Shown: in pieces, positions 1 through 12,238 of the stretch | How the letters are laid out: each line of letters opens with the position of its first letter | Position numbering within the stretch: the first letter of the stretch is position 1 | NCBI GenBank assembly: GCA_964007475.1 | Contig: OZ023273.1 | Coordinates: forward strand, 115,553,812-115,617,811 | Length of the DNA: 64,000 nucleotides | Direction: 5' to 3' | DNA from: Hybos culiciformis | Lineage: Eukaryota; Arthropoda; Insecta; Diptera; Hybotidae | The notes under the pieces: generated by a model | What the model was told of the DNA's origin: nothing | Seen by the model: only the letters and a program-made list of their open reading frames with translations | Database searches by the model: none | Position numbers and translations under genes: made by a program

Positions 1-1012
1 CACTTATTCTTCTAGCCGGACGTTTTTTCGGATTTGAACTTGGTGTGTGGACAGCACAACATTTTATAAATATTCCCATTACAATTATAAAGCCAATTCC
101 CATTAATACAACTGCATACCAATTTTCAGTGATCCATTGTGCTACAGTTAATAAAGTTTCTTTATTTAATAATAATCGCTTTAAACGGACTAAGGGTCCT
201 TCGGCATCCACAGCTCTACATTTCAAAAATACATCACAATATCCTTGAAAATTATCACATGGAGAGCCAGGACGCAAACTAATACCTCCAACTGGTAAAT
301 CAAATAAATGCGCAAATTCACTTGTGCTGCGACAAGTTGATGTATCAGTGCGATTTGTCTGACACGCCAATTGGCAAAGTTGTCGCTTATCAATATTGGG
401 TACAATTTGTGAGGTTAAAAAGCATTCACTCATATTCCACAGTAAACATATCGATCCAGAACAATCACCTTTGATACACAATGCTGTGCCGTTATTACAT
501 TTTGTTTTATCATCCCGAGGTTTGGGATCGGGACATTCGGGAGTCGTTCCATTGCACGTACTACTCCATGAACATTCAGTTTCTTCTCTACATTTTTGAT
601 GATAATGAGCCGGTACAAATGTACACGAATCACTATTGCAACATGGTCCTTGGCTGGGACTGCATTGTGTCTTCGCTTTTCTTGTGCACCCCTTAGCACT
701 GGCATTTAAACTTTGCTCATATTCCGATATTAATCTAGGATAACAACATTTATCTTTGCACTCGTCTTCATTGAAGCCACAATCACATTCTTCTCCGCTT
801 TCTACAATTTTATTACCACAAAACGCACCCTCAGACACCTTGAAACAATCTCTTTTCATATTACCAACTAAAACATCTAAAACATTTGAAATATTTCTAA
901 TGGAACAAGGACTAAATTTACTGTTATTGGGACGATCACCACTAGTGGCACTCGCAAACATTATAAAATTGCCTGCAAGTCCACCAGGTCGACATTCCTG
1001 TGGATAGTCGTG
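1..1012 (-). CDS. kuz: ADAM10/Kuzbanian metalloprotease, 3'-most exon in window (partial)
   Basis: This exon encodes the end of the catalytic domain, the disintegrin and cysteine-rich regions, the membrane anchor and the start of the cytoplasmic tail of a membrane sheddase. The acceptor is ...TTTTTTTTCACAG at 1013-1015, and the exon opens with CAC GAC, the HD that completes the zinc motif begun in the preceding exon. From 1012 to 1 the frame is open for 337 codons. Visible parts by residue in this exon: Met-turn region [11 protein letters not shown] (about 16-26); disintegrin start with [15 protein letters not shown] (65-79) and dense cysteines; a Cys-rich stretch containing [10 protein letters not shown]; then a single hydrophobic segment at about 298-316 (about bases 65-121), followed by [21 protein letters not shown]. 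That juxtamembrane sequence is typical of ADAM10/Kuz. No stop or donor occurs before position 1, so the tail continues outside the window. kuz is preferred over kul from overall similarity remembered, not computed. Confidence 0.95.
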
Positions 1013-1127
1013 CTGTGAAAAAAAATAACATATATAAAATGATAAGCAGAAGAACAAAATGTGTATGAAAAAACAGTTCATTAAGCAATTCCCTTAACCA
1101 GACAAAATAAAACAATCTGAAACTTAC
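1013..1127 (-). other. kuz intron, 115 bp
   Basis: This intron has donor GTAAGT (1127-1122) and acceptor TTTCACAG (ending at 1013), and it is phase 0. It interrupts the HExGHNxGSPHD zinc-binding motif between the SP and HD residues. Confidence 0.93.
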
Positions 1128-1362
1128 CGGTGATCCAAAGTTATGGCCGATTTCATGTGCTAAAGTTAATTGTGAAACTTTAGGTGGTACTCGACTATTA
1201 TAATTAACAAATGTTATGATACCAGTATTTAGGGAACGTTTTGTGCTTTGATATTGTCCTCCAACTGTTTCGGTGTAAGTTTTATATTTTTCACAAATTC
1301 CACCTGAAGCACCAGAAGCTGATGCGACCCACGCTAAACCTAATGTGCCACCAGTAAAATCT
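1128..1362 (-). CDS. kuz: kuz exon: catalytic domain with zinc-binding [10 protein letters not shown]
   Basis: This exon is 235 nt: one base completing an Arg codon (AG|A) plus 78 codons. It encodes the C-terminal half of the reprolysin-type catalytic domain. The peptide begins [17 protein letters not shown], passes through [12 protein letters not shown], and ends [14 protein letters not shown]. The HEIGHNFG stretch supplies the first two zinc-ligand histidines, the catalytic Glu and the third histidine context; the HD follows in the next exon. The acceptor is TATTTTAG at 1363 and the donor is CCG|GTAAGT at 1128/1127. Upstream and downstream phases (2 and 0) both fit their neighbours. The open frame continues beyond both splice sites but loses all similarity there, which supports the boundaries. 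Confidence 0.95.
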
Positions 1363-1439
1363 CTAAAATAATTTTTAAAAAAATGTGTTTTAAACAAAAT
1401 TTTATTTACAATAAGCTTATTATAAAGGTCCTCATTTAC
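1363..1439 (-). other. kuz intron, 77 bp, phase 2
   Basis: This is a short A/T-rich intron with donor GTAAAT (1439-1434) and acceptor TTATTTTAG. It splits an Arg codon as AG|A. Confidence 0.92.
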
Positions 1440-1600
1440 CTGTAGGTAAAAACATATGCTAAACAAAAATCTCCATGATCTTCTAAAGAATGAAGATTCA
1501 AAAAATTGGATACATCCATATGTTCGTTACAAAATGAATTATGTGGACCATTATAAGATGGTTTGCAAGCTGAATCATCGTCAATTTTTATTCGCTGAAC
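1440..1600 (-). CDS. kuz: kuz exon: catalytic domain, middle part
   Basis: This exon is 161 nt, in at phase 0 and out at phase 2, giving 53 codons plus two bases. The encoded peptide starts [12 protein letters not shown], contains [20 protein letters not shown] and ends [11 protein letters not shown] across the junction. The last motif matches the conserved CLAYVFTxRDF of the ADAM10 catalytic domain. The acceptor is ATTTTTAG (ending at 1601) and the donor is AG|GTAAAT. The exon was found by reading the minus strand between the two flanking exons; no long ATG-started frame covers it. Confidence 0.94.
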
Positions 1601-1700
1601 CTAAAAATCGAAATACGAAAATTAATATAAAATGTTCAATTTCTTATTCTTAAAATATAAAACTTGTTAAATATAATAATTGATTAGATTTTTAACTCAC
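1601..1700 (-). other. kuz intron, 100 bp, phase 0
   Basis: The donor is GAG|GTGAGT (1700-1695) and the acceptor is CGATTTTTAG. The sequence is A/T-rich with no other feature. Confidence 0.92.
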
Positions 1701-1847
1701 CTCGAATCTAATATTTCGATGCTCAGTTCGTCCATCAAATTTTGTATTACGATAAATATAATTAACGGCAGTGACATGATGAGCAATTAGTGATAAAATT
1801 TCTTCTCTAGTCTTTTCATCTATTTCTGATTTCCTACCTCGATCATG
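1701..1847 (-). CDS. kuz: kuz exon: catalytic domain, N-terminal part
   Basis: This exon is 147 nt, 49 codons, phase 0 on both sides. The peptide starts HDRGRKSEIDEKTREE, contains SLIAHHVTAVNYIYRNTKFDG and ends EHRNIRFE. It corresponds to the second helix and strand region of the ADAM10 protease domain (human counterpart around AIDTIYQTTDF). The acceptor is TTATTATAAAG at 1848 and the donor is GAG|GTGAGT at 1701. The frame is open upstream of the acceptor, but those residues have no family similarity, so the 1847 start is preferred over the upstream ATG. Confidence 0.94.
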
Positions 1848-3995
1848 CTTTATAATAAAATGTATAGGATATTTAATTACATTTTGACACATTTTTGAAA
1901 ATATTAAAATTTAAATTAATTATACTGATTGTAAGAAAATTAATTTTGTTATACTCGCATGTATTCACAAAAGACAGTATGCGAAACTAGTTAAAAATTG
2001 GTTCTAGTCTGGTTAAAAAACGAAAACAAAAACAGAAATATGGCAACGAGACTATCACCTTTTTTAAATGCAATATAATCAATATTGCATTCTATATTTT
2101 GCGTTTGATTAAACAAATAAATGCCTTAAGCACAATAATAACGTCGGTGTTCAGGTAAAAGTGACTAACTGCAAAAATGCCGATTTTTAGTTTTTTATCG
2201 ATTACATTCCAATAGAACTCTAATCGTACTAAAAAAAACTGTCTAATAAGTTAAACGATAAAATAAATCGATATTTTTCTTTTTTTAAATGATCAACTGC
2301 ATTTATCTAATACAAGTAAAAGTGACCAAGTACCTAGAGTTAATAAATTTGGTTGGAAATTATTTAATGTTTTCTTCTACATTGAGACAAAATTTCGTTC
2401 AAATATGGGTTCATTTACCATTGTTTTTTATATAGGTATAATAATATTAAAACTTGATTTCCCATAATATGCACTTTAGAAGTCACTTTTACCTGAACAC
2501 CGACGATATTTATGTTACTATAGTTTATTACTATATGTTGTATTCCTGTATATATACATTTTATGTTCATAAATAAATGTATGTTATGTGATATGTGAAT
2601 AAATTTAATAAAATTAAAGTTTTTCAAGCAAACACAATTAATAAGGTAAAATAATAAATGACCTAGGACAACAGAAACAAAATTCTCAGTCATACAATAA
2701 TAACAATTATACTTAGGACCAACACATATATTGTTTTTCTCACCTATACACATTTCTTGATTCAAAACAAAAATACAGAAAAGAAAATACTTAAGAAATA
2801 TTTACGAATCAATCCATTACGATATAAGATTACATATCAATTGAATTTGAAAGTTTTGATATATAAAAAAAACTTAAATCAAAAATTGCATATCTTCCTA
2901 CTCCCTGGTTTAAATATTCTCTTTAATAAATGCTCAATATTTGCCTTTTTATAAGAACAATTCATAAAAACATTTTCAACAAACAGTCGCAATTCAACAA
3001 AACGTTGATAAAGACTAATACTTTCTTTTGTTGAAATGCAAATTTGATTTACATTGAAAATTATATTTATTTTCGAAATTTGAAAATTCTAAATTTAATA
3101 GAATAAGATACCTAAACATTTTCTGATTAACTTCCTGTATTTCTACATTTAAAACTCTTAATCAATTATTTCATATTTTCCCTATTTATTATTATTATCT
3201 GCTTGTTAAAAACTTGTTAAAAATATTTGGTTCATTAAACATTAATGATGAAAATTGTAGAGTTAGATAAAAAATGTTCATACAGTGCACATACAATATA
3301 AAATATTTTTACAAAAATATATGTATAACATTATACGAATAAAGACGTGTATGTACCTATGCACATTATATATAGTTGATAAATATTTTAAAGGATAAAA
3401 TTTCCATGATTTTAATTTCCTTTTGAAATTATTTCAATCATAAAATTTTATTTAAACACACATATTCGAAACTCAATGAATTATGCTGTTTTTCTTGGAA
3501 TAAAAATATAGTGTAGTATTAACGTGAGCAACATTACCCAAGGATAAAATGTGCACACACAATAACGTTTTATAATGAAGAAAAATATAAAAGAATATTT
3601 TTTTATATTTAATTAAAACTATTTTGTAATTCTGTTTTTATTTTTTCATAAGTCTAATAATAACTATTATTATTATTTTATAATCACTTCAGCATAATAT
3701 TCTTATCCCAATAATTTATGACGATCGGAAAATGAGTGACTTTATTTTGCCTACTATCAAACATTAAGCTCAAATAATGAACATGTAAATTCAAAGCATT
3801 TAAAAAAACCTTTAAAAAAAATTAATATGCATAAATAAAATTAAAAAACAAATATTAGAAGTGATTCATTCGTTAAATCTCATTTTCTCAAAAAACTTTG
3901 TTTTTCATGTATCAATTCTTGAATCTTTAATTGATAACTATCTGTTTAATAATCAAATTTTAATTATGTAATTCGAATTGTTTTTTTAAACTTAC
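1848..3995 (-). other. kuz intron, 2.15 kb
   Basis: This phase 0 intron runs from donor GAT|GTAAGT (3995) to acceptor AAAG (1848). It holds the 364-bp inverted-repeat element at 2142-2505. The stretch 2506-3995 is A/T-rich with short homopolymer runs; I see no gene, RNA or further repeat there. Confidence 0.9.
2142..2505. mobile_element. 364-bp terminal-inverted-repeat element (MITE-like)
   Basis: A 25-bp sequence beginning CGTCGGTGTTCAGGTAAAAG at 2142-2166 is repeated perfectly in inverted orientation at 2481-2505. A partial internal copy (AGTAAAAGTGACC) lies at about 2314-2326. The interior is A/T-rich with no credible reading frame, so this is a non-autonomous miniature inverted-repeat element or small foldback. 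I cannot define a target-site duplication: the left flank is aataata-a and the right flank is atattta. The superfamily is unassigned. Confidence 0.72.
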
Positions 3996-4498
3996 ATCAG
4001 CGATTCCCTCTCTAATGTGTCTCCATATCAATGGATCTGTCTGTATATATAATGAGCATGTATTTTTGTTATCCTCTCTTGAACGAGAAATTCCACTAGT
4101 GGCAGCAGCTCTTCTAAATCTTTCATGTGAATTAAGATGCCAATTTTCATCACTAAATTTATTCTTTAAAGTTTTGAAATGATTTGCTTCTTTTGTATAT
4201 TTCTGATAAGGATATTCAAAATCCTCATTGGCAGAATTATATTTTTTAGGTGGATAATGATAATTATTATTAATCTTATTATTATTATTTTTTGTTTTAT
4301 TTATTCTTACTAGGTTTATTAATTCGCTAGGATTATTATTATTTAAATTAAAAAAATTATTAAAATTATTATAACGCTTTTTAACATGAATTTTGTGATC
4401 GTTTGGAATTGGTTTTGGCAATTCTTCTACAGCTGAATTTTGAATGTTTTCCATCCATTGAGATATTTCGTCTGTAAAACCACAACCTCCATGGTGAC
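3996..4498 (-). CDS. kuz: kuz exon: cysteine switch, Asn-rich linker, furin site, catalytic domain start
   Basis: This exon is 503 nt (2 + 167 codons). The first codons read G-HHGGCGFTDEISQWMENI; the GGC cysteine is the expected prodomain cysteine switch that holds the active-site zinc. A low-complexity Asn/Lys-rich segment built from AAT/AAC codons follows (roughly residues 45-90 of the exon). Next come a consensus proprotein-convertase site, ERFRRAAA, and then the mature-enzyme start, NTCSLYIQTDPLIWRHIREG, typical of ADAM10. The acceptor is CAATTTTAG at 4499 and the donor is GAT|GTAAGT at 3996. The phase 1 entry joins perfectly to the exon ending at 16308 (G|GT, Gly). The Asn-rich stretch is probably flexible and lineage-specific. 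Confidence 0.94.
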
Positions 4499-6879
4499 CT
4501 AAAATTGGAAAGAAAATTAATTAAAAATGAAAATTAATTAAAAATACAAAAAAAAAAACTTAGGAGACACAATTTAAAATTTATTAGTATAGAAGTAGAA
4601 ATGAATGATGAAGCTTAGTCCTTATTTGAATAAATCAAAAGAAACATATAGATTTATACAAAAAAGAAAATACATTCAGTATTTCAGTATTGGAAATTCT
4701 TGTTTACAGACTATGAAGTTAAGAAAACTTAGGAAAGTAAAAATCTTGACTTTAATTTTGTACGAATACTTATTGATAATAAAATATAAAATCGTAAACG
4801 TCAAAGTCTATTTATATAAATGATTACTTTTAAATCTTGTAAATTAATCCAGTATGAAAATTTGTTCACCCTTTTTTGGATAAATAAATAAATAGTAAAT
4901 TTTTGATTAATTTAAATTACAACATAACAAACTTAAACCCTTTCTTATTTTATTTAGAAAAACTTCGAATCCATTCCATTATAATTTTTATATTATGTTA
5001 TTGAACTCTCTAGCACTCTGATGGAAATCGATTTATACATGAACATATAAATATATTTATGTCGGGATGAATACTTATTAGCAGTGTGGTTAAACAAAAT
5101 TTTAATTAAAGTGGTTTGTTTCTTAAAATTAACATTTTGGAAAACAAAAATTAACCCTTAATTTTCTTAGATAAAACTTCCCACAAAAAATCTTTTGAAA
5201 CCACTATTTCTATAATTGAGTTGACATTTCTTTGGTTTTCCCATTCTATTTTTACAGAAAATAAAAATTTACTATTTATTTCATGTTAGGTTGTACGACT
5301 TGTACGTGCATAGTGTAAAAATTTTCATTACATCACATTTTATTTTAAATTTCATTAAAAAAAACATCTGCTGGGTTCAGGTGGTATAGTAAAATTGAAA
5401 TGAAGAATGAAAATTTTAAAAATTCATGGAAAATTCTTTCGAAAGACAATTTAATATGTTAAATCCAAAAGAATAACAGAGATTTAAAAAAAAAAAACAC
5501 AATTTTCTTTTGATATATAAAAAAAACTTAAAATTAATAAAAATAAAATTTTAATGAAAATTAGAAAATAAATTCAGTAAAAGTGATGATAATTTTGAGT
5601 AATTTAAAAATTGATTTTAATAGTTGCATCGAGGTTCCCACTTTAAAATTTCTTCTCTTAATGCCCATTATATTAATCATAGTAATTGCATGTATTAAGT
5701 AAAAAACAATGTAACTTTGGGGAACCCAAGTTTATGTTCATAATATAAAGCTTAAGGAAAATATTGAAATTACTGAAATGCCTTAGAAAAAGAAAGTTTA
5801 CATACACTGTGTACTTTAAACTTCGCATAATTGAACAGTGATGATAAGAATATATGAGTATTAAAAATATTATTTGAAATAAATATCAATTTTATGATAT
5901 TCATAAAAGTTTTGGCCTTCCACTAAACATTTAAATTTCATTTCCACTCAATTTAAAATAAAACTTTTTAACGACTCAAATAAAATATTTCTAACTTTTT
6001 TCTAAATGGGTTTTCCTTTTTATTTTATTTTTTTAGTTGTTTTAATGTCAGAATATTTTATTTCTAATGCCATTTCCTGCTGTTAATTAAATTTCAATTT
6101 GATGAGAAAAGTTGCAAAAAAAAAAATATAAAACAAAACATATTTAAACATCTATAATGTGTTATGACGATTTCCATGGTAAAAGCATATACATACACAC
6201 ATAATTAATCTAATTATATTTAAATGCCTGACAGCAAAGACTTAATTCTAAGTGAGATGAAAATTTTATTAATAGTTATCATGTTATCGTAGTTCTGGAA
6301 TTAACCCATATTTTTAGCCTATATCACTGAACTCAGTTAGACGAAGTTCAATAGATTTTTTTGCATTTTGTGTAAAATGATTTCCTTCCTAGGCTTAATT
6401 TGAAATTTGTTTTTAACTACATAATTGTAAAGTTCATAAATTTTTATTCAATTTTTTTTTTCCAATATACACAAAAAAAAAACTTTTAACATCCTGCATT
6501 AAATTTTAAACTTTATTTAAAATTTATTTAAAAAATTTTTTTTTATTATTAAATTGTTTTTCTGACCTATTTTTTAATTTTCTTTATTTTTTAATAATAA
6601 AAAAAAGGAAAATTGATTTACGGTTAATTATTTATGCAGAATGCAAATCTGCAAAAATTAAGGTTTATGGTTTATTTATTATTTTATTCTTTTTAGGTAT
6701 TTTATTTTTTTGTTTTTAATTTACGTTGTTATAATTTAAAGAGTTAAATAGGTACAACAACTTACAATTTACATAAATTTTAATTTTTCATATGAAATTA
6801 ACAAAAGGACGATTTTTTAGTGTATATACTGTAAAAGAGTGATCAATTACAAATTTGATATATATTTATAATGAATTTA

Positions 6880-7611
6880 CACTCAGACCCCGCTTTGCGT
6901 CGTAGATACGTTCCAAAAAATCGCGACGCAAACCGAAACGACGCAAAGTGAATTGCTATTTTGTATAGGAATCCATATAAACATTAAAGATAGGTTCCTA
7001 TATTTTTTTCAACCCAAAAATTAAAAAAAATATATATATATACATATAAAAAAATAGGAACAAAAATAAAACTTTAATAATTGATTTAAAAACACATAAA
7101 AATTGAATTAAAAATTAACAATATGAATAAAAAATTAAAAATAGAAAATTATTCGGCGTCTGTAGAAGTATTTGAAGATAAATTGACGCCCATCATTAGA
7201 GTTTCTAGTTCAAAAAATTTATGCAAAGTTTGCTGAACAACTTTTTTTATTATGTTAGGTAAAGTTCTTTGTAGCAACATCATTTGCTACCGCACGAGAA
7301 ACTTTTGGACTTCTTTCCCTATCAGCATCATTTTTTGAAAAAATATCCATTGATTCGTCAATTAAACGATTAAACCAATTGCTTTGGAAATTTGTTCGGA
7401 ATTTATATTTCGACACTCCACATTTATTAAGCGAAATGTCTTCTGTGTCAACGATTTCCAATTCCAATTGCATAAAATAATAAAAAATTTAAAAATAACA
7501 AACAACGCAATTCGAAAAAACAACGACTCAATTCAAAAATGGGTCTTAATTCGGTGACGACGCAAGATCGAAAAAACACAAAGCGAAACGACGCAAAGCG
7601 AGGCCTGAGTG
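6880..7611. mobile_element. TA-flanked Tc1/mariner-type element, pogo/Tigger-like, non-autonomous or decayed (732 bp)
   Basis: The element has terminal inverted repeats of about 24 bp: left CACTCAGACCCCGCTTTGCG at 6880, and right, inverted, CACTCAGGCCTCGCTTTGCG ending at 7611, with two mismatches. Both ends are flanked by TA (6878-6879 and 7612-7613), the target-site duplication of the Tc1/mariner/pogo group. Further ACGACGCAAAG copies sit just inside both ends. The TIR style (CCTCGCTTTGCG) resembles Tigger/pogo elements. A 72-residue minus-strand frame at 7473-7255 lies inside; it could be a transposase remnant, but I recognise no DDE or CENP-B motif. The length is far below an autonomous element (about 2 kb or more). 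Confidence 0.82.
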
Positions 7612-9190
7612 TACTTTAATAATTAAGTTTCAAAGAAAAATATAATTGTACATATTCATATTCATTTATTTTATTGTTAACATTTTATTTTATTGTTCAT
7701 TTCTTTTATTGTTAACATAAGATTTTACATTTTGGAGTTTTAGACTACAGTAAATTAGTGTCTGCAGCACTGACATTATATTATTACATTAAATATTATA
7801 CATAACATTTACTTTAAGGAAAATTAAAAAAAAAAACCTTATATAATTTTTAAGTTTTATCATTGAGTAATAATATTTATAAGAGGTACAGAATTCATAC
7901 AAGTAAATTTTTTTCTAAATAATATACTCATATGAAATGTTATCTGCACACAACTGGAGAAACAAGAAGACAAAAATTTAATTGCCACTGTACAGTGTAA
8001 CTTCAAATGCAACTAGTGAAATGAAACTATATGATTTTCAGCAGGATATAATTATAAATGCATGGCCCCACAAAGAAATCTCATTTAAAAAAAAAAATGT
8101 TTATTAAAATTGGGGCCAAAAATGTTTGATTTTAAGGAACGATATGACTCTAATAATAATTTAACAAAAAAGGGGTTTAAATTTTTTTTTGCAAATCCTG
8201 TATGTAATTTTTGACAACAATTTTATTCAATAAAAAAATAAACATAATTTTCAGAGATTTGGTATACATACAATTCAAGATAAAAATAAAACGTTTTAGG
8301 AAAGTAGAACACCTACACAAAAATTCTATATAATTTTTTTTTTTAAATCAATTCCCACAAGAAAAAAAACAACCACTTTAAATTTTTTTTTTTTTTTGAA
8401 AAACAACCACCTTCATTTAATGTTATATTTTTTAAAGAACACTTCAAACATTTTATACAATTTTTTTTTAAGATTCAAAACAATTTATTGAGGAATTTCA
8501 CTACGTTTAAAAAAAAATTTTTTTTTGTTTCTTTGAAGATTATTAGGAAAATATGTTGAATTAACCTATATATATACAAATACATGCATATATACCTGTA
8601 CAACATAATTGCACATTAAATATGATAAAAACATAATCTAGTTCATATAAAAGCATTTAATTCCATTATTTTTATGTTTAATTTTTTGTTGGTTAAATCA
8701 GAAAGTTTCACTTTAAAAAGAAGAATTATGTGAAAGCATTTAGTTAAGTATATGTATTGTATATAGAATAAAATATCTAAAATTGACATTTTTAATAAGT
8801 TTAAGCTTTTAATAGAATTAAAAATAAAATCAAATTTCTATGGTATAAAAAAAACTCTTTGCAGAAATTTGAACTGGAGCCTTTTGTTAAATCAGTAAAA
8901 ATGTAGGTGTATTATATATAGTGACTCAGTACACTTTGGTTTTTGTGTGTACGTTTAGGCTATGTAACTACAGTTATTTAAACTGAAGTTAAACGAAACA
9001 AATCTATATAACCTTAACCAAAAAACGAATCATAATCAAAGCACAAAAAAATTGTTTCAACGAACCAAAGGGCGGACGATATAAATTTCACTTAAAAACT
9101 CTAATTCTTTGATAAATTTATATATTATCATAAAATTTTAATTTCAAACTAATAAGTAAAATTTTTGATGTTCGAAATTATTGTGGCGTA

Positions 9191-9234
9191 ATTTTTTGTT
9201 AGAGAACTATATATTTTTTGTTAGAGAGCTATAT
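9191..9234. repeat. 22-bp direct tandem duplication
   Basis: Two adjacent copies of ATTTTTTGTTAGAGArCTAT-AT, differing at one base, lie in the intron. This is probably replication slippage. Confidence 0.75.
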
Positions 9235-12216
9235 AGTTAGCAGAAGAATTTTGTTCAACACAAAATGTTCATTGACCTGAATTAATATTCAGTTGTATAT
9301 AGTCATCAAAATAAAATATAAACATTCAATGTAACAATCAATATCAACTAAAATAGTTTTTCCAATTCATTGTTTATACTTTTAGCTTCACAAAGGATCA
9401 ATATTAAACCATTATCCATTCAAAATTTCCTTAATATACTTCAATTCAAATGTATACATGTAATCTTCCTGGAAATTTTTTCAACAAGAAAATTTCCGAC
9501 CACATTCATATTTTGTGAATAAATAAAAAAAAAAAAGCTTTTATTTTACTTTTTTTTTATAATGGTTTTAACTGCTTTTCTACTTAACATTTTCCATAAG
9601 CCCAGTGTATTTTGAGAAGATGTTATCAATATTTTTTGTGCAGAATAAAAAATGGAAAAAGTAAAGAGGATAAATAATGTATAAATTCCAATAAAATTAA
9701 GCTAGAATTGATAATAAGATAGGGAAAATTATGAAAACAAAAACTGGAGGGCAAGTTATCGAAAGCAAACTATATGTTTTTGAGTTGTAAGACATAATAA
9801 GATAAAACTCATGCTTGAAATACGGATAGCAAAGCTGTTCTCAGATAATAGTGCTACAAATTTTCATTGAAATTAAGAACAGGAAAATTGGAAAATTTTA
9901 TGGTAACTATCAACGGGCTTCATATTCTTGGAGTTCACTTCTCAACTTGAATAAAACGATGTTCATTCTTTCATAAAATTATCGAAAGAAAAATTTGAGT
10001 GCAATAGAAGTCACTTGAAATTTAATATTTTTTAATGTTTTTTTTAAATAATGAATTTTTTTAACACAAAATTTTTTTAATCAATCAAAATGCATTACAA
10101 ATTTTCTTTTTATAAAATTATGCCACACTTATATTAAAAAAAAAAAAAAAGAGGTCAAAAACTTGTGCAATAAATTTTCTTATATGCGGTTACATGTTTC
10201 AAAAAAAAAAAAAAAAACCTTTTTATATCAAAATAATAATTGCATCGTCCTACTTTGCTGTTCAACCTTGATATATAAACCTTATCCTAATAATAAAAAT
10301 TTTAATAATTTTTATATAAATTTATATCGTTGATTTGCAAAATAAATGACATACCTAACTTGAAAATTTTTTAACTTTTATAATATTAGAAAATTAAATA
10401 TTTTTCGAAAAGTTATTTTTTATAGTGGAATCTATCAGGCCAGACATCATTTATGTGCTAGTCACATTGCAATTTGAAAGCCAATGTTATTTTTGACATT
10501 TAACAAAAATAAATAAAGACAATACTTAATGAACTAACCAAAAATATGTTTGAAAATTTTGTTCTTGAATTTTTCAAATTTACAAATTTCTCAACTCAAA
10601 GTATAAATTTTATTATTTATTGTTGCAAAAATATCTATTTTAAAAAAAGCTACTCACAAAGCCAAACTGTGAAATTTATTTTTGCAAATACTCAATAAAC
10701 TTCTTCGATTTTAAAGAGGCTTCTCACAATTGGCAATTGGTTTGAATTGGGACATTATTCTTTTTAATCAACGACGACATATTGAAAATATATTCAAGAA
10801 CATAAGTACATGATGTACACATAATGTACATATTTATACATAAATTTATTTTTAATACATATTTTCAAAATGCATGTATTACTTTTTAGAAAAGATAAAA
10901 TCAAATATATACATATATTATATATTATTGTATGTTTATAAAGAAAGAACCTTTTTTTTTTATTATTAAGAAAATCAGAAAAAAATATAATATTTTATAA
11001 AAAAATTTTTAACTTGAATAAATTTTACATAATATTTTTATCCTAGAAATCCTTTATTTTTTTCTTTATGTCCCAAATATACTTATGTATAAAATAAAAA
11101 ATAAAAAATTATATATTCAGCAAAAACCAGACATTTAAGTGTCCTTAACAGACATTAACAAAAAATAAAGTGAATAATAAATCCTCGTTTTATGGTTGAT
11201 ATTGTTTTTAAATATTTTTGTGCCCTGAATTTATAATTTTATTTCTTTCGATTATTTAATTCCTGAAATTTACGTCTTTTTTTTTTTTTTTTGATGATAA
11301 TTTTTGATATATTTCAATAATTTTGTTTTTTTTTTTTTATATTTTTGTTAAATTATTAAAAAAGAAAATTATTTATGACATTGAAAAAATTATTTATTTT
11401 ATCAAAAATTTTGAAGTTGTCATTTTCAAAGTTAAAGAAAAAAAAAACAGAAAGATTTCATGAATAAATTAAAAATTTATATAAATTTACATTACACAGT
11501 GGTGGTTATCAATCAAATAACACTCACTAATTTTGTTACACCCATAATTTTATGCAATTTAAAATCGTTAAAACTTGGATTGTTTTTCATATACTATCGA
11601 AATGATAACAATTAAATTTTTGAAATTCTTATTCATTTTGTCTTCCTAAGATTTTCTTTTAATGATGAATTTTTACAAAAATTTTAATATTAGGCTTCTC
11701 TGCTTAAAAAAAATGTTTAAGAATATATTAAAAATTTAGTCCACAAACCAAAAAATTTGTATTCGAGTCAAAATCACAATTTTTTATTGGAGTTCGGCTT
11801 ATGAAATTCAATAATATTGTTAGCTTGATTTAAAATTCGAATCATTTTCGAAAGAGAAGAAATAAAATTTATATAGAATAATATACCCATATAATATACC
11901 CATGATAATACATTCTAATTGAGTTATTTTTCTTCAAGATTTAAAGAATTTTTGCAAACCACAATTTAATGACAAATTTCGTACAAAAAAACGTTTTAAT
12001 TAGTTAATTTCTAAACTGATATTGCTTTAAGCTGAAATACATTTAAATGCTTAACAACATCATCATTATAAAGTTAAAAAAATCAAAATTAAATTTCATC
12101 AGAATTCTTATCTATTTTCAGAAATACATTTTTTTTTAAATTAAAAAATTATTTCTGCATAAACAATTTTGTATGTAACGAATATACATTCTATATAAAT
12201 TTAATATATAAGTAGG

Positions 12217-12238
12217 TATATATATATATATATATATA
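12217..12238. repeat. TA dinucleotide microsatellite
   Basis: This is an uninterrupted run of about 11 TA units in the 11.8-kb intron. Confidence 0.8.

Noticed and set aside
430..705. Minus and plus frames (also 396-599, 481-696 and 45-405) within the kuz 3' exon
   Set aside because: They are alternative-frame shadows of the 337-codon kuz exon.
7255..7473. 72-residue minus frame as an independent gene
   Set aside because: It lies wholly inside the TA-flanked element and has no motif I recognise; at most a transposase remnant.
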